Of a stretch of DNA of 7,648 bases, positions 7,005 through 7,648 are shown piece by piece (the stretch's first letter is position 1; each line of letters starts with the position of its first letter). Position numbers and translations under genes: made by a program. The notes under the pieces are model-generated. The model was not told the origin of the DNA. It searched no databases and saw only the letters and a program-made list of their open reading frames with translations. Location of the stretch: the NCBI GenBank assembly GCA_008081305.1, contig VMCP01000187.1, forward strand, positions 1 through 7,648, read 5' to 3'. Source of the DNA: Bacteroidota bacterium. GTDB lineage: Bacteria; Bacteroidota; Bacteroidia; NS11-12g; UBA955.

Positions 7005-7035
7005 CCCGTTTTGGAGAAACGGGCCTCTACGGAGG
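7005..7035 (+). promoter_or_regulatory. two adjacent hairpins in the rpsP 5' leader, possible ribosomal-protein leader
   Basis: The first hairpin is a perfect 7-bp stem, CCCGTTT (7005-7011) with AAACGGG (7017-7023), closing a 5-nt loop. The second follows with no gap: CCTC (7024-7027) pairs with GAGG (7032-7035) around TACG, giving a C(UACG)G loop of the very stable UNCG class. With no base between the stems they could stack coaxially. The first hairpin would start at or within a few bases of the mRNA 5' end if the -7 box at 6994-7001 is used. The GGAGG at 7031-7035 lies inside the second hairpin and 16 nt from the ATG, too far for a normal Shine-Dalgarno site. Possible roles are 5'-end stabilisation or autoregulation by S16; neither is shown by the sequence. 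Confidence 0.55.
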
Positions 7036-7051
7036 TTTATTTTAAAACATT

Positions 7052-7648
7052 ATGGCTACAAAAATTAGATTACAGAGACATGGTAGAAAGAAAAGACCTT
7101 TCTATCACATTGTGGTGGCGGATACGCGTGCTCCGAGGGATGGCCGTTTCATTGAAAAAATTGGAACTTACAACCCAACGACCAATCCAGCAACCATCGA
7201 CCTAGACGTTAACAAAGCAACCGAATGGTTACTTAAAGGTGCAGAAGTGACTGACACTGCAGGTGCTATCCTTTCTTACAAAGGAGCAAAGTACAAGAAA
7301 CACCTACAAGTTGGTGTGAACAAAGGTTCTATCTCACAGGAAGATGCGGACAAGAAATTCGCCGAGTGGTTAGCTGAGAAAGACGGTAAGGTTCAAAGTA
7401 AAATGGATACCCTTTCTAAAGCAGCGGATGAAAAGAGAGCCGCAGCTCTTAAGGCTGAAACCGAAAAGAAAGAGGCGAGAGCAGCTAAAATAGCGGAAAG
7501 ATTGGCTGCAGAAGAAGCGGCGAACGCTCCAACAGAAGAGGTAAGCGAAGAAGCAGAAGCAACTACTGAAGAAGCAACCGCAGAGGCTGCTAATGAAGAA
7601 GCAACCGCAGAGGCTGCTAATGAAGAAGCAACCGCAGAGGCTGCTAAT
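7052..7648 (+). CDS. rpsP: 30S ribosomal protein S16 with long C-terminal tail (3' end outside window)
   Basis: The frame from the ATG at 7052 runs 199 codons to the window edge without a stop, so the gene is partial at its 3' end. Residues 1-90 are a clear S16 (MATKIRLQRHGRKKRPFYHI start, then VVADTRAPRDGRFIEKIGTYNP), a primary 16S-binding protein needed for 30S assembly. Beyond the roughly 80-90 residue core comes an Ala/Lys/Glu-rich helical, probably coiled-coil stretch (about 97-155). After that is an acidic Glu/Ala/Thr segment (about 160-199) ending in three identical EEATAEAAN units. Tails of this general kind are common on Bacteroidota S16; the exact repeat is the odd part. An A/T-rich run (TTTATTTTAAAACATT) precedes the ATG, as is usual in this phylum. 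It has its own promoter and structured leader. rpsP is often followed by rimM; that would lie outside the window. Confidence 0.96.
   Translation, partial: MATKIRLQRHGRKKRPFYHIVVADTRAPRDGRFIEKIGTYNPTTNPATIDLDVNKATEWLLKGAEVTDTAGAILSYKGAKYKKHLQVGVNKGSISQEDADKKFAEWLAEKDGKVQSKMDTLSKAADEKRAAALKAETEKKEARAAKIAERLAAEEAANAPTEEVSEEAEATTEEATAEAANEEATAEAANEEATAEAAN
7568..7648 (+). repeat. 27-bp in-frame tandem repeat, three perfect copies, open at the window end
   Basis: Copies lie at 7568-7594, 7595-7621 and 7622-7648, identical at every base, each encoding EEATAEAAN (residues 173-181, 182-190, 191-199 of S16). The unit is a multiple of three, so copy-number change keeps the frame. The third copy ends exactly at the window edge, so the total number is unknown. 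Identity at synonymous positions points to recent duplication by slippage or unequal exchange. Confidence 0.95.

Noticed and set aside
7031..7035. GGAGG as a Shine-Dalgarno site for rpsP
   Set aside because: It ends 16 nt before the ATG, beyond workable spacing, and four of its five bases pair in a UNCG-capped hairpin; the other genes here also lack Shine-Dalgarno sites.
6999..7205. Open frame of 68 codons over the rpsP start region
   Set aside because: It lies in another frame over the clear S16 coding sequence and the structured leader; its translation resembles nothing, while the S16 frame from 7052 is unmistakable.
7568..7648. CRISPR-like repeats
   Set aside because: The copies are directly adjacent with no spacers, and they stay in frame within S16.

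Overview
The window looks like ordinary chromosomal DNA of a member of the Bacteroidota, probably a marine flavobacterium-type lineage. Three things support this. Bacteroidota-type -7 promoter boxes (TAnnTTTG) lie just upstream of four genes. No gene has a usable Shine-Dalgarno site. Ribosomal protein S16 carries the long Ala/Glu/Lys-rich C-terminal tail common in this phylum. The protein sequences (single-chain GlyRS, PcrA with a C-terminal Tudor-like domain, a one-membrane-segment histidine kinase) fit the same placement. Genus cannot be decided from the sequence alone.

Layout: (1) 2-334 (+) is the 3' end of a CorA-type divalent cation channel, cut by the window start. (2) 367-867 (+) is a small exported or membrane-anchored protein of unknown function with a GTG start. 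(3) 854-2047 (-) is pgk, phosphoglycerate kinase; its 3' end overlaps the end of the unknown gene by 14 bp. (4) 2052-3587 (-) is glyS, single-chain glycyl-tRNA synthetase, separated from pgk by 4 bp, so the two form a probable glyS-pgk operon. (5) 3588-3663 is a short divergent promoter region. (6) 3664-4605 (+) is an orphan PhoR-like sensor histidine kinase. (7) 4672-6975 (+) is a PcrA/UvrD superfamily 1A helicase. (8) 6976-7051 is a promoter and a structured 5' leader with two adjacent hairpins. (9) 7052 to beyond 7648 (+) is rpsP, ribosomal protein S16, open at the window end. Its tail ends in at least three perfect 27-bp repeats.

Most genes are housekeeping: glycolysis, tRNA charging, DNA repair and translation. 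Apart from the probable glyS-pgk operon they look separately transcribed. I found no tRNA or rRNA, CRISPR array, insertion sequence, phage gene or defence system, and no evidence for a wholly new system. The parts most worth a second look are the rpsP locus (structured leader plus in-frame tandem repeat tail), the start codons placed 4-5 nt after promoter boxes for the kinase and the helicase (suggesting leaderless mRNAs), and the unknown exported protein that overlaps pgk tail to tail.
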